NCBI RefSeq assembly: GCF_003313465.1
Contig: NZ_KZ845666.1
Location: 124,001 to 188,000, forward strand
Direction of reading: 5' to 3'
Length of the DNA stretch: 64,000 nucleotides
DNA from: Thermoflavimicrobium daqui
GTDB taxonomy: Bacteria > Bacillota > Bacilli > Thermoactinomycetales > Thermoactinomycetaceae
The notes beneath the pieces were generated by a model. The model searched no databases and was not told the origin of the DNA. It worked only from the letters and a program-made list of their open reading frames with translations. Made by a program: the position numbers and the translations under genes. This document shows positions 25,137-35,020 of the stretch, piece after piece (positions within the stretch are counted from its first letter, which is position 1; the number at the start of each line of letters is the position of its first letter).

Positions 25137-25283
25137 CTTCATTCTCCTTACTTTTGATTAAGTGAAAATTTAGTTTTCAATTTCCTTTAAAAATATTACC
25201 AAGATAATTCCTCTACTACAAGTATAAACCTTATACCTAAATAGAAAGAAGAGTTATAAACTTAATTAATTATTACAGTTAGA

Positions 25284-25345
25284 TACTTTAAAGTAAATGG
25301 GCTGACTTAGAAAAACCCAAATGTCAGCCCATTTACTTTAAAGTA
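25284..25345 (-). terminator. Very long perfect hairpin after the ABC ATPase gene
   Basis: A perfect 23-base stem (TACTTTAAAGTAAATGGGCTGAC and its complement) with a 16-base loop, beginning 8 bases after the ATPase stop codon. The stem itself ends in an A/T-rich section, so it can act as a terminator in both directions. The length is unusual for a plain terminator. Confidence 0.75.
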
Positions 25346-25352
25346 TTAAGAT

Positions 25353-26333
25353 TTATTTTTCAGTTACCTCTAGGAATTTCTCTTCTAAGGACTTCGTATT
25401 TTGCTGAATATTATATACATGAATACCATAAGTCACTAGTAAAGCATTGATTTTAGGAATCTCTTGGTGTTTGATCATCAGTGTCAATTTATTATTATCT
25501 GTTACAAATTCCTTATCCGGAAAATGCTCTTGTAGTAAACGTATAGCTACATCAATCGGCTTTATTTCAAAAGTTACCTCACGTTCTTCATCATCGCTCG
25601 AAGTAAAATCTTTTACATTCTGAATCTGGATGAGTTCACCTTTTTGAATGATTGCTACACGATCACACATTAATTCCATCTCTGTTAGTAAGTGACTTGA
25701 AACTAAAACAGCTAAATTCTCTTCATGGGCTAGCTTGCGTAAATGATTACGTAATTCATGAATACCAGCAGGATCTAAACCGTTTGTAGGCTCATCAAGG
25801 ATCAGAAGGGAAGGGCGATGAAGTAAAGCTTGAGCTAGTCCTAAACGTTGTCTCATTCCCAAAGAGTAGGTTTTCACTTTTGAATGGATCGCATGTTTCA
25901 AGTCTACTAATTCAACAACTTCATCAATTCTCTTTTTATCTACATCATTCATCCGTGCAAAATGCTTTAAATTCTGATAACCAGTTAAAAACTTATATAA
26001 GTCTGGGTTTTCAACAATCGACCCCACGTGTGCAATCGCTTTTTCAAATTCCTTTTTGATACTATGACCACAAATAAAGACATCACCTTCAGATATATTG
26101 GTTAAACCAACCAACATCCGTATTGTCGTCGTTTTACCTGCACCGTTGGGCCCCAGAAAACCAAAAACTTCGCCTCTTTTGATTTCAAAGTCTAGTCCTT
26201 TTACTAGTAGCTTCCCTTTAACTTCTTTTTTTAAATTAATAATTTTCAAAGCTGGGGTCGAATTTTTTCCTTTTTTTTTGGAGCTAACTTTTGAACTCGC
26301 TTTTTTAGTTGTATTTTTCGTTTTTATACTCAT
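25353..26333 (-). CDS. ABC transporter ATP-binding protein (BcrA-like)
   Basis: A 326-residue ATPase. After a Lys/Ser/Thr-rich head of about 25 residues come Walker A GPNGAGKTT, signature YSLGMRQRLGLAQ, Walker B LLILDEPTNGLD and the H-loop SSH. The C-terminal 90 residues form the extra domain usual in BcrA/NatA-type ATPases. Twelve bases after the permease gene, it forms a two-gene ABC-2 system. Such pairs give resistance to bacitracin, lantibiotics or other membrane-active peptides, or are used for self-protection in bacteriocin loci. Substrate inferred from position only. Confidence 0.9.
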   Translation of the reverse strand: MSIKTKNTTKKASSKVSSKKKGKNSTPALKIINLKKEVKGKLLVKGLDFEIKRGEVFGFLGPNGAGKTTTIRMLVGLTNISEGDVFICGHSIKKEFEKAIAHVGSIVENPDLYKFLTGYQNLKHFARMNDVDKKRIDEVVELVDLKHAIHSKVKTYSLGMRQRLGLAQALLHRPSLLILDEPTNGLDPAGIHELRNHLRKLAHEENLAVLVSSHLLTEMELMCDRVAIIQKGELIQIQNVKDFTSSDDEEREVTFEIKPIDVAIRLLQEHFPDKEFVTDNNKLTLMIKHQEIPKINALLVTYGIHVYNIQQNTKSLEEKFLEVTEK

Positions 26334-26345
26334 AGAGATGTCCTC

Positions 26346-27347
26346 CTAAGTAGAAATATCTCTTTTCTTAAAAGTGATAAAAGCGGTAAGAAGAAAAGCT
26401 AAGTAGTAGATCGCCAATATTGTAAGAGAAAAATTAATCGTAATTCCTTTAAGCGGTGGTTTAAGTCCATCTAAATACCAGTTTAAATCCATATGGGTAA
26501 AGAGAACATATTTAGCCCAAGTATACTTCTTAGAAATCAAATAACCACTCAAGTCAGGACCTAGTAAACTAACAAATAGTGCTAAGGCCATAGCAAATGG
26601 AGAACTACGAAGGACCGTAGATAACATAAATGCAAGAGAAGCTGTAACTAGAGCTATAATTAAATTAAACATTATTTTTTCACTTAGATAAGGTAAAAAG
26701 TCTGTTTGCGCCACTTTGTCTTTTTTTAGATACAGGAAGGTTCCATCTATCCCGTCAAAACCTATGAATATGGCTCCTACTATAAAATGAAATACAATAA
26801 ATAGGATAGTAAATAAACATAACATCATAACGGTTGTTAAATATTTAGATAGTAAAATCTTAATTCTATTTACAGGTCTAACCATTAATAACTTAATAGT
26901 ACCCATAGAAAACTCACTAGATACTATACTTGAACTAATAATAATAGACATTATTACAACAACAGCCATGGTATTTGTGGAAGTCATTAAATATGTTTGA
27001 ATCCCATTTTCTTTAATATTATGTTTGATTCGATATTCGTAGTATTTTAGATCACCTTGTTTAATAGCAAGTTCTTCATCCTCTGGACTAACATTTTCAT
27101 TATCATTCCCCTCTTCAGCTTCCTTCGCTGCTTTTTCTTCCGCTTTGGCAACTTCCTCTTCGATCTTAATTTTTTTCTCCGCTGTTTCTTGTTTCCATCT
27201 TTCAGGATTCTTATATGGCTCATATGCCTTTTTACCAATTATAGCCATACTAACAGCAACTATTAAGAGAATACCAATCATCACCCAAGTCCCAATTTTA
27301 CTAAATAATTTCATATGTTCATTTTGTATTAGCCTAAATATTTTCAC
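26346..27347 (-). CDS. ABC-2 type permease (BcrB-like)
   Basis: A 333-residue membrane protein starting at GTG 27347 (GGGAGG ten bases before). Helix 1 (about 18-38) is followed by a long Glu/Lys-rich, coiled-coil-like outer segment (about 45-105), then five membrane helices to the end, the layout of ABC-2 permeases with an extracytoplasmic loop. It pairs with the adjacent BcrA-like ATPase. The large charged loop could capture a cationic peptide. Divergent from the 43-residue peptide gene at 27745, with both promoters in the space between. Confidence 0.88.
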   Translation of the reverse strand: MKIFRLIQNEHMKLFSKIGTWVMIGILLIVAVSMAIIGKKAYEPYKNPERWKQETAEKKIKIEEEVAKAEEKAAKEAEEGNDNENVSPEDEELAIKQGDLKYYEYRIKHNIKENGIQTYLMTSTNTMAVVVIMSIIISSSIVSSEFSMGTIKLLMVRPVNRIKILLSKYLTTVMMLCLFTILFIVFHFIVGAIFIGFDGIDGTFLYLKKDKVAQTDFLPYLSEKIMFNLIIALVTASLAFMLSTVLRSSPFAMALALFVSLLGPDLSGYLISKKYTWAKYVLFTHMDLNWYLDGLKPPLKGITINFSLTILAIYYLAFLLTAFITFKKRDIST

Positions 27348-27377
27348 TATAGTTTATCCTCCCTCTATTATGTCTCA

Positions 27378-27405
27378 ATTATATTATATTTGTTTTCTGT
27401 CACAA
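27378..27405 (-). promoter_or_regulatory. Promoter of the BcrA/B-like operon
   Basis: TTGTGA (27405-27400), 16-base spacer and TATAAT (27383-27378) on the minus strand, about 30 bases before the GTG start. Confidence 0.6.
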
Positions 27406-27557
27406 TGCATTATTCTGACTCAACTTTCGTCTAAATTTCATTTGGCAACTAGTCTATAAGGTTTAGCGACTTCTTTTAGTTTTTTTGAATTTATATATGA
27501 TAGATTCTTTAGAAAAAATATAATAATATTCTATATTTAGTGAATATATATTATCTA

Positions 27558-27586
27558 TTGATTAATTATACTATTGACTATATAAT
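27558..27586 (+). promoter_or_regulatory. Promoter of the 43-residue peptide gene
   Basis: TTGATT at 27558-27563, 17-base spacer and perfect TATAAT at 27581-27586. The leader to the ATG is about 150 bases long, leaving room for post-transcriptional control. Confidence 0.75.
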
Positions 27587-27744
27587 GAATTTATATTATA
27601 TTTAACTAAGAAGGCTAAGCATATTACCTAAGCAAAACCTTATTTACTATCATCAAGTGTATATGAACAATACTTTAATTAGCATTTCGCTTAGTCATCA
27701 AATAATAGGTTTTAACCAATTTTAACATGGCGAGGTGCTTATTT

Positions 27745-27876
27745 ATGTGGATAGGGAACTTGTGGAAAATAGGCAAAGGTCTTTGGAATAGTGGGTTTGG
27801 GAGAAGAGCTCGTACCTGGCTAGGTGGATTTGGCTGGGGATGGAGTGCTAATAATCATTACAATAAGCGTAAATAG
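27745..27876 (+). CDS. Trp/Gly-rich cationic peptide, 43 residues (leaderless bacteriocin candidate)
   Basis: GAGGTG seven bases before ATG 27745; an upstream in-frame ATG at 27727 has no ribosome site. The peptide (MWIGNLWKIGKGLWN...) has six Trp (2, 7, 14, 25, 31, 33), nine Gly, eight Lys/Arg and no acidic residue, with no Cys or leader. Trp residues recur about every seven residues in the first half, forming one face of a helix. A consensus promoter and a strong terminator frame it. Composition strongly suggests a membrane-active peptide. It diverges from a BcrA/B-like transporter, a common self-protection partner. Confidence 0.72.
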   Translation: MWIGNLWKIGKGLWNSGFGRRARTWLGGFGWGWSANNHYNKRK

Positions 27877-27943
27877 TTATACCCAATACTATAAGTTATA
27901 AAGCTAATATATAGCGTTTAATAATCTTAATTAGGTATACTTT

Positions 27944-27972
27944 AATCTAATTCCCCAATAGGGAATTAGATT
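27944..27972 (+). terminator. Terminator of the 43-residue peptide gene
   Basis: AATCTAATTCCC and its complement around a 5-base loop, followed by ATTTTCTATTTTTC, 67 bases after the stop codon. Confidence 0.88.
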
Positions 27973-28165
27973 ATTTTCTATTTTTCATAAACAATCCTTT
28001 CGCAAAAAGAATTTACCTTTTTATCTTAACGAATAACCCTAATAACCACTCATTATTCAGATCATTAATAATTTATCAAAATGAATGTTTACAATCACCA
28101 ACCATTATGATAAATCAATATATAGAAGAAGCATTCCTAATCAAATGAAAGGTGGCTGTTTAAAA

Positions 28166-28261
28166 ATGCGCATAGAAAAGTCAATTGGATTTTTCAAAAA
28201 GGTACTTCAATTATTTACCGCTTCTGTATCAGTTAAATATAAAAAGGGAACTCGCTTTTAA
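28166..28261 (+). CDS. Cationic peptide, 31 residues
   Basis: AAAGGTGG precedes ATG 28166. The peptide reads MRIEKSIGFFKKVLQLFTAS... and ends VKYKKGTRF. It would form an amphipathic helix, with net charge about +7, one Glu and no Trp or Cys. It is followed at 30 bases by a strong bidirectional terminator. Shorter and less Trp-rich than its neighbours, so less certain as a gene, but the site, terminator and surroundings support it. Confidence 0.5.
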   Translation: MRIEKSIGFFKKVLQLFTASVSVKYKKGTRF

Positions 28262-28290
28262 CAAGAAGAATTACAAATTGATATAACAAA

Positions 28291-28329
28291 AAAGAATGGT
28301 TTTTCTAAATGAAAACCATTCTTTTTTTA
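28291..28329. terminator. Bidirectional terminator
   Basis: AAAGAATGGTTTT pairs with AAAACCATTCTTT around an 8-base loop and runs into TTTTTTT. It separates the convergent 31- and 44-residue peptide genes and serves both. Confidence 0.9.
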
Positions 28330-28363
28330 CATTCATTTTTATTCAACTATCTTTATCTATAAC

Positions 28364-28498
28364 TTAGCAATAGTGTCTTCTTTTCTTAGTAACTTTACGA
28401 ACGGTTTTTCTAGGTTTAAAGTAACGCTTAAAGAATGCATTCCAATCAATTCTCCAGTTGATCGGTAAATAAATCCAAGTTGTATTCCATTTACTCAT
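28364..28498 (-). CDS. Trp-rich, very basic peptide, 44 residues
   Basis: ATG 28498 with AAAGGAT about ten bases before. The first half holds four Trp (4, 8, 15, 19) in a hydrophobic setting (WNTTWIYLPINWRIDWN); the second half is almost entirely basic (KPRKTVRKVTKKRRHYC). Net charge is about +12 with a single Asp; the last residue is Cys. A consensus promoter (28543-28571) and the shared terminator at 28291 enclose it. Best read as a membrane-active cationic peptide; nucleic acid binding by the basic tail is the alternative. Confidence 0.65.
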   Translation of the reverse strand: MSKWNTTWIYLPINWRIDWNAFFKRYFKPRKTVRKVTKKRRHYC

Positions 28499-28542
28499 TA
28501 TGATCTATCCTTTCAATTCAATATATATGAATATATATTTCC

Positions 28543-28571
28543 ATTCTAAAAACTAATCAAATTAATGTCAA
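28543..28571 (-). promoter_or_regulatory. Promoter of the 44-residue peptide gene
   Basis: Perfect TTGACA (28571-28566), 17-base spacer that includes GATTAG, and TAGAAT (28548-28543) on the minus strand. Confidence 0.8.
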
Positions 28572-28947
28572 GAGTTTATTTTTTGGATATATAGCGTAAA
28601 TCACTCAAGTTAGTATATTCATTTATAGATAAAATAAAATGATAGTTATGAATACATAATATTACCTTAAATAAAATATAACATTGTCATCTTGGATTAA
28701 ACTTTCTTTACAAAATGGAACACAAATATAGAAATAGTTCGATCATTGCATATTGACTAATTTGGGATTTTTATTCAAAATACAATATAAATCAAACCTA
28801 GATTATTATTAATAATATGTAACTGGGTCGTATTAAATTACTTATTTTATGTGCGAAATCTTCATGTTTTATTAATGTCTAATAGTACTTTATCTATATT
28901 TTATGCGGGGAAACTTTTAATTAATTTCTCAGAAAAGAGGTGTTAAG
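28572..28947. other. Intergenic stretch before member 3
   Basis: A/T-rich, without a credible frame. TTGACT near 28753 could be part of the promoter for the two-TM gene at 28948, but its -10 is poor. Confidence 0.4.
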
Positions 28948-29133
28948 ATGTTAGAGTTGCTAATACCCATTATCACTTTAATCGGATTATTCCTATGTAT
29001 TTTTTTAACCTATCACTTCTTTGAAGAAGGAAAAAAACGAAATTCGAAATTGAATATTTTCCTTGGAGTTATCTTCTTATTAGCTACGATTGGAATACTT
29101 GCCTATAAAATATATTGGAGCTTTATTCGATGA
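28948..29133 (+). CDS. Two-TM mini-protein, member 3
   Basis: A 61-residue protein with AGAGGTG before ATG 28948. Helices at about 4-22 and 37-55 flank the loop HFFEEGKKRNSKLN; the tail YKIYWSFIR is identical to that of the protein at 19988. The conserved loop and tail in copies nine kilobases apart show a maintained function. A dedicated role with the cationic peptides (immunity or export accessory) is the simplest inference, as this copy follows the 44- and 31-residue peptide genes. Confidence 0.72.
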   Translation: MLELLIPIITLIGLFLCIFLTYHFFEEGKKRNSKLNIFLGVIFLLATIGILAYKIYWSFIR

Positions 29134-29155
29134 TCTTTACTATCATCTACTAACT

Positions 29156-29308
29156 ATGAGACTAAATTATAAGGAAAATTACTATTCTTATTCTTTTTTA
29201 GTGCTTATATTATTAACCGCCTGTGAGGCAAATTTCACCACCTCCAACCCTGTGGGGTCTTGGATCTTTAAAAAGGAGCAATGTGAATCCGAAATTGCCC
29301 TACTCTAG
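29156..29308 (+). CDS. Possible small lipoprotein
   Basis: A 50-residue frame after member 3 with a lipobox-like LILLTAC at residues 18-24, then EANFTTSNPVGSWIFKKEQ. No ribosome site is seen before ATG 29156, so it may be coupled to the preceding gene, may start elsewhere or may be chance. A terminator follows 30 bases after the stop. Confidence 0.35.
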   Translation: MRLNYKENYYSYSFLVLILLTACEANFTTSNPVGSWIFKKEQCESEIALL

Positions 29309-29337
29309 TTAAAATTGAAAAGACCCTTCAAAAGCAC

Positions 29338-29366
29338 AAAAAACCCCAAATCGATGGGGTTTTTTT
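29338..29366 (+). terminator. Terminator of the member 3 transcript
   Basis: AAAAAACCCC pairs with GGGGTTTTTTT across an 8-base loop. Confidence 0.88.
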
Positions 29367-29437
29367 CATTACTTTATTATCTACTTCTATAACTCTCTTA
29401 ATTCCCTCAGTAAATCCCTATCTTTGTCATTAGATAA

Positions 29438-29995
29438 CTAATAGGCTGGCAACACCATTTCCTCTTTTATTTCTTCCCAATTTATCTCGTTCTCTGCATT
29501 TGGAGGAGAACTTTTTTGAAAGCTGACTGATCCCATATCTTTGTAAGAAAGGTCTAAGAACCATTTATTATCTAAAGAAACTAGACCAACCAATACACCA
29601 TTTGTTAACTCTTGAATATCATTAGATGGAACTCCCTTTGCTACTAATTTAGATCCTTCTTCAAGTGGTAACTTAACAATATAATGCTTGTAGGTATCTG
29701 TTTGCGGACGATATGGATTTTCTGCTATTAATAATTTTACTTCTTCCCTAATAAACTTTGATTTGGTAAGGTTTCCTGATATCTTTTTAATATTCTTTTG
29801 TAGCCATCCTTGTCGATATGGACTAGTATATACAACCATCGATTCTAATTTATAAATCTCTGTTAGATTACCTGAAGTGGCTTTTTTAATAATATCAGTA
29901 AGAACTGCATCAGGTGAACTTTGTGGATTACTACTACATGCTGATGAAAAAAGTAAAATAGCTATAATTAAAATATGTAGGCCAAGCTTTTTCAT
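29438..29995 (-). CDS. Lipoprotein of unknown function
   Basis: A 185-residue lipoprotein: MKKLGLHILIIAILLFSSAC gives a signal peptide and lipobox (SSAC, Cys 20). The mature part is a mixed alpha/beta domain with YKLESMVVYTSPYRQGW and a conserved-looking IYK...PLEEGSKLVAKGV region; no family recognised. The ATG at 29995 has AGGAGGAG seven bases before it, whereas the longer frame from 30031 has none. It closes the right side of the peptide region on the opposite strand. Lipoproteins act as immunity proteins in several bacteriocin systems, which makes it a weak candidate for that role. Confidence 0.75.
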   Translation of the reverse strand: MKKLGLHILIIAILLFSSACSSNPQSSPDAVLTDIIKKATSGNLTEIYKLESMVVYTSPYRQGWLQKNIKKISGNLTKSKFIREEVKLLIAENPYRPQTDTYKHYIVKLPLEEGSKLVAKGVPSNDIQELTNGVLVGLVSLDNKWFLDLSYKDMGSVSFQKSSPPNAENEINWEEIKEEMVLPAY

Positions 29996-30328
29996 ATAGC
30001 TCCTCCTAATGATTGAAACAATATTTTTCATGCTTTCTACTCACTTCTAGCTTTAGAAATATCTTATGATTCATTCAAATAATGGTAAACTAACATAAAG
30101 TCTATTATACTTACCTTGTTATATTACAGTCAATATTTAATCCTATCATTTTTATAAATTAACAATTTATTAAGGTATAATCACAATATTCATTCCTAAC
30201 TCTAAGGTTTCATTATACTTTAGAAGAGTCAAATCTTTGGGGTGTTCTACGAGAAAGCTAAATTAATCTAATTCGACTCCACTCTAAGAGATGGGTTTTC
30301 CTTCTATGACCTTATCTTATCCATTTTC

Positions 30329-30640
30329 TTACGGCTGCACTTTATACCCCATTAAAATTAATACGGGGTTTTTCGTATCTATTTCGGTTTTTTCTCTTAA
30401 CTTCCTAATATGCACAACCACTGTATTATTCGATATAATCATTGGCTCATTCCATACTTCTTGATAAATTTACTCTGAGCTAAATACCACACCGGGCTTA
30501 TGAGATAATAAAACCAAGATATCAAATTCATGCGGGGTGAGTTGAATCTCTTTTCCCTTGCAAAAGACATGCCTTTTTGCCGTATCAATGGTGACATGCT
30601 GAATGGAGATAATTTTTACAAATTCCCACAAACAATCTTA
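30329..30640 (-). pseudogene. Response regulator, C-terminal winged-helix remnant
   Basis: In one frame the minus strand reads HVFCKGKEIQLTPHEFDILVLL, then VFSSE, a TAA stop in place of the usual Gln/Leu codon, then IYQEVWNE, VVVHIRKLREKTE and MGYKV before the natural stop. This is the DNA-binding half of an OmpR-type regulator with an in-frame nonsense codon, and the receiver half is absent upstream. Clearly non-functional. Confidence 0.85.
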
Positions 30641-31002
30641 ATAATTGGTCCCTAAAGTCAATAAAAAAGGCTAAAAGAGCAATAATTCATACGAATCAAT
30701 TGCACTATTAGCCACGCCTTTACTGAAAGGAAAACTTATCCCAATATCTTGATCTCTCAAATTGTTTCGCTTTTCTAATTTCACATAAGCCATGATTTCT
30801 CTCATTCTTCTAATTAGTGGTTTTCCTTTTCCGTTTCACTCTCGTTGTTAAAAAACAAGCAAAAGTCCTTACCGGAAAAGGAAAATCTATATTGTCGATA
30901 GTCTGATATAGTCCTAGACATATCCAAAATCGAACACAAAATTTGCTATAAAGGAATTTTGCAATGAAGATTATGACATTTCTGCATGACTATAGATTAA
31001 GT
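30641..31002. other. Intergenic stretch with a short unassigned frame
   Basis: A 44-codon minus-strand frame (MREIMAYVKLEKRNN..., about 30672-30806) shows no ribosome site or known motif and is probably debris linked to the regulator remnant. Confidence 0.35.
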
Positions 31003-31611
31003 TTATTGAGAGCGAAGACGGCGAACATACCAGATCCCTGCTACAACGAGCAATATACCAATAATCACGATCACAACATTCTGGTAGATACTGATATACT
31101 CCATCACCTTAGACCATTGTGCACCGAGTGCAGCACCTAAATTTACTAGGATCAAATTCCAAATAAGTGATCCAATGGTAGTAAAAAACAAAAAAACAAG
31201 AAAGTTCATTTTAGCCATACCTGCAGGAATCGAGATCAAACTACGTACAATGGGAACCATTCGACAGAAAAATACAGTCCAGATCCCATACTTTTCAAAC
31301 CAACCGTACGCTTTATGAATATCCTCTCTCTTTGTTCTGAGTATATGTCCCCAACGATCAACAATTCGTTCCATACCTTCTAAATCAAGCAATCTTCCAA
31401 TATAGTAAAGGATAATTGCTCCTACAACAGCACCTACAGTCGAAGCGATCACAACACCAGTAATGGTTAAATCAGACTTCGTAGTCATAAAGCCACCAAA
31501 AGATAGAACAATTTCTGATGGGATAGGTGGAAATAGGTTTTCTAATGCGATCATTAGAAAAACACCAAAGTAACCAAACCGTTCCATAAATTCGATAATC
31601 CAGCTTTCCAT
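31003..31611 (-). CDS. DedA-family membrane protein
   Basis: A 202-residue inner-membrane protein with the DedA/VTT signatures: ENLFPPIPSEIVLSFGGF near residue 23, re-entrant segments, and FFCRMVPIVRSLISIPAGMAKMNF near 113-136. Known members act as lipid scramblases or flippases, for instance of undecaprenyl phosphate and phosphatidylethanolamine, and affect resistance to cationic peptides. GGAGG lies seven bases before the ATG. Single gene. It is near the cationic-peptide region, but DedA genes are common, so I draw no link. Confidence 0.9.
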   Translation of the reverse strand: MESWIIEFMERFGYFGVFLMIALENLFPPIPSEIVLSFGGFMTTKSDLTITGVVIASTVGAVVGAIILYYIGRLLDLEGMERIVDRWGHILRTKREDIHKAYGWFEKYGIWTVFFCRMVPIVRSLISIPAGMAKMNFLVFLFFTTIGSLIWNLILVNLGAALGAQWSKVMEYISIYQNVVIVIIGILLVVAGIWYVRRLRSQ

Positions 31612-32318
31612 CTTTATAACCTCCGGATTGCTTAGTCATATAAAATACCGCAAGCGCCTTTCATTAAGTTATAACGGCAAACATTCATCCAATTACAACC
31701 ACCCACAATTATCCTAATTTTCCCCGAATCAATAGCTTCTTTAAGCTCTACAAATAGTCATATCTGATCAATACAGCATCATTTATCTATCAAGTAAGAT
31801 TTTTCACTTACAACCATTCGTACAGCTTTATGATCAGAGATGAGAAGAAACTACAGACATTCTCTACTAGGTCATCCTGTGCACCTAGTTTACGCAAACA
31901 CTTCGATTATAGATCCCTGTTTCTCCGGATTAAGTTTATCAAAAAGCATATTGCTACAACAAGGTAGTTTTTTTGAACATAAAACGAAATGATAACCTAA
32001 TCTATATTGCAAAACGACAGACCCTATTTTTTAAACACTATTCAGTAAGTTTAACTCATCATTTTTGATCATATTAAATATCCTATTCACCTATCATTCT
32101 AGTTACTCCAGCTGCTATTAAGCTCACTAGGCAAATTTAAATCTTTAATATAATCATATTTCAGGACCATCAATACAACCCGGTCAGTACTATCAGTGAT
32201 ATCGACTTAAGTTTATCTGCTATTCACAAAAATTTTCTTTATTATTCTATTCCTATGACTAGTAGTCAGAAATTAGTATCATACTTGAAAAAATATGATT
32301 TACCCACTCATTTAAACA
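31612..32318. other. Intergenic stretch without recognisable genes
   Basis: About 700 bases. No frame with a ribosome site and no strong hairpin was seen on either strand. Confidence 0.5.
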
Positions 32319-32356
32319 CAAAAAAAGACACCCTTTCTATAAAGATCAGATGTCTT
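32319..32356 (-). terminator. Terminator of the tRNA gene
   Basis: On the minus strand AAGACA and TGTCTT flank a 20-base loop, followed by TTTTT; about 20 bases after the tRNA 3' end. Confidence 0.7.
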
Positions 32357-32376
32357 AAAAATGTCTGTAGACAATT

Positions 32377-32452
32377 TGGTGGAGCATAGCGGGCTCGAAC
32401 CGCTGACCTCTACACTGCCAGTGTAGCGCTCTCCCAGCTGAGCTAATGCCCC
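32377..32452 (-). tRNA. tRNA-Ala (GGC)
   Basis: A 76-base cloverleaf with encoded CCA. The acceptor GGGGCAU pairs with AUGCUCC, including the G3-U70 wobble that identifies alanine tRNAs. D arm GCUC/GAGC, anticodon stem CUACA/UGUAG with loop CUGGCAG (anticodon GGC, reading GCC and GCU), and T arm AGCGG-UUCGAGC-CCGCU. All invariant bases are in place. It is a single tRNA gene, not part of an rRNA operon in this window. Confidence 0.97.
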
Positions 32453-32645
32453 ATATATAGTTAGCAACAATTCTATTCTATGATAATGAAATTGGATTGT
32501 CAAGAAGTTCATTGTCTATTATATTCATGACCTAAGCCATTATCCAATAATTCATGATATTTTTTCAAAAAATTCCTCCCCAACTTTAGGGAAGGTTTAT
32601 GAGTTCGGCTCAGCGGGTACTGCCATTAAGCTTTAACTCATCAAG

Positions 32646-33182
32646 TTAAGCAATAGGAGTAGCGCTCACTTCCAAAATATGCTCCACATAACGCTTGGCA
32701 CTTTCTTGTATTTCTTGATGGGTAGCGTTAACTGCATTGTAAAATTGGAATGAAGGTAAAAAGTTCATACCAATTAAACGAGCTAATGCTTGATAGGGAC
32801 AAATAATCTCCTCCATGGTTAGAGCATGTAATCCATTAGGCTGATAATCTTCCTCTTTTGCTCCCATCGACATTGCTAGTAGTAACTCCTTACCGCGTAG
32901 TTTATCTCCTTCGCTTCCATTCCACAGATAAGTTAATACTTCATCTTGCCATTTCTTTAATATGGATGGAGGTTGAAACCATAACAGCGGGAATTGAAAG
33001 ACGATCCGATCATGTCGGAGTATTAATTCACGCTCATAATAGATATTGATCTGGCCAGTTGGATACATAGCTTGTAGGTTATGTACTGTCACATAAGGAC
33101 TTTTTCGTAATTCTTCGACCCAACAGCGACTTACTCTTGAATGTTCATAATCTGGATGGGCTACTAATACTAGTATTTTCAT
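32646..33182 (-). CDS. NAD(P)H quinone reductase, flavodoxin-fold (KefF/MdaB type)
   Basis: A 178-residue flavoprotein starting at ATG 33182 (AAGGGG seven bases before; the longer frame lacks a site). It has the family N-terminus ILVLVAHPDYEHSRV, the FMN-loop region FQFPLLWFQPPSILKKWQDEVLT and a C-terminal LLAMSMG segment. Such enzymes reduce quinones or azo compounds by two electrons in the cytoplasm, sometimes as ancillary subunits of potassium efflux systems; no such channel gene is nearby. Single gene. Confidence 0.88.
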   Translation of the reverse strand: MKILVLVAHPDYEHSRVSRCWVEELRKSPYVTVHNLQAMYPTGQINIYYERELILRHDRIVFQFPLLWFQPPSILKKWQDEVLTYLWNGSEGDKLRGKELLLAMSMGAKEEDYQPNGLHALTMEEIICPYQALARLIGMNFLPSFQFYNAVNATHQEIQESAKRYVEHILEVSATPIA

Positions 33183-34889
<1,707 letters not shown>

Positions 34890-34926
34890 TTAATAGTCGT
34901 TTCTTCTACTATTATTACTGATAAAA

Positions 34927-34967
34927 AATGGGTTTCTCTTTCACTCATATCCTAAGAGAAACCCATT
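34927..34967. terminator. Bidirectional terminator
   Basis: AATGGGTTTCTCTT and its 14-base complement around a 13-base loop, T-run beyond. Shared by convergent metY and the sulfate assimilation operon. Confidence 0.92.
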
Positions 34968-35020
34968 CTTTCATATTAAACTTCCTTCTATATTTTTAAA
35001 TTCATGGATGATCTAGCTTT

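Noticed and set aside
32312-32512. 66-residue minus-strand frame ALAQLGERYTGSVEVSGSS...
   Set aside because: It is the translation of the tRNA-Ala gene, a well-known false protein in databases.
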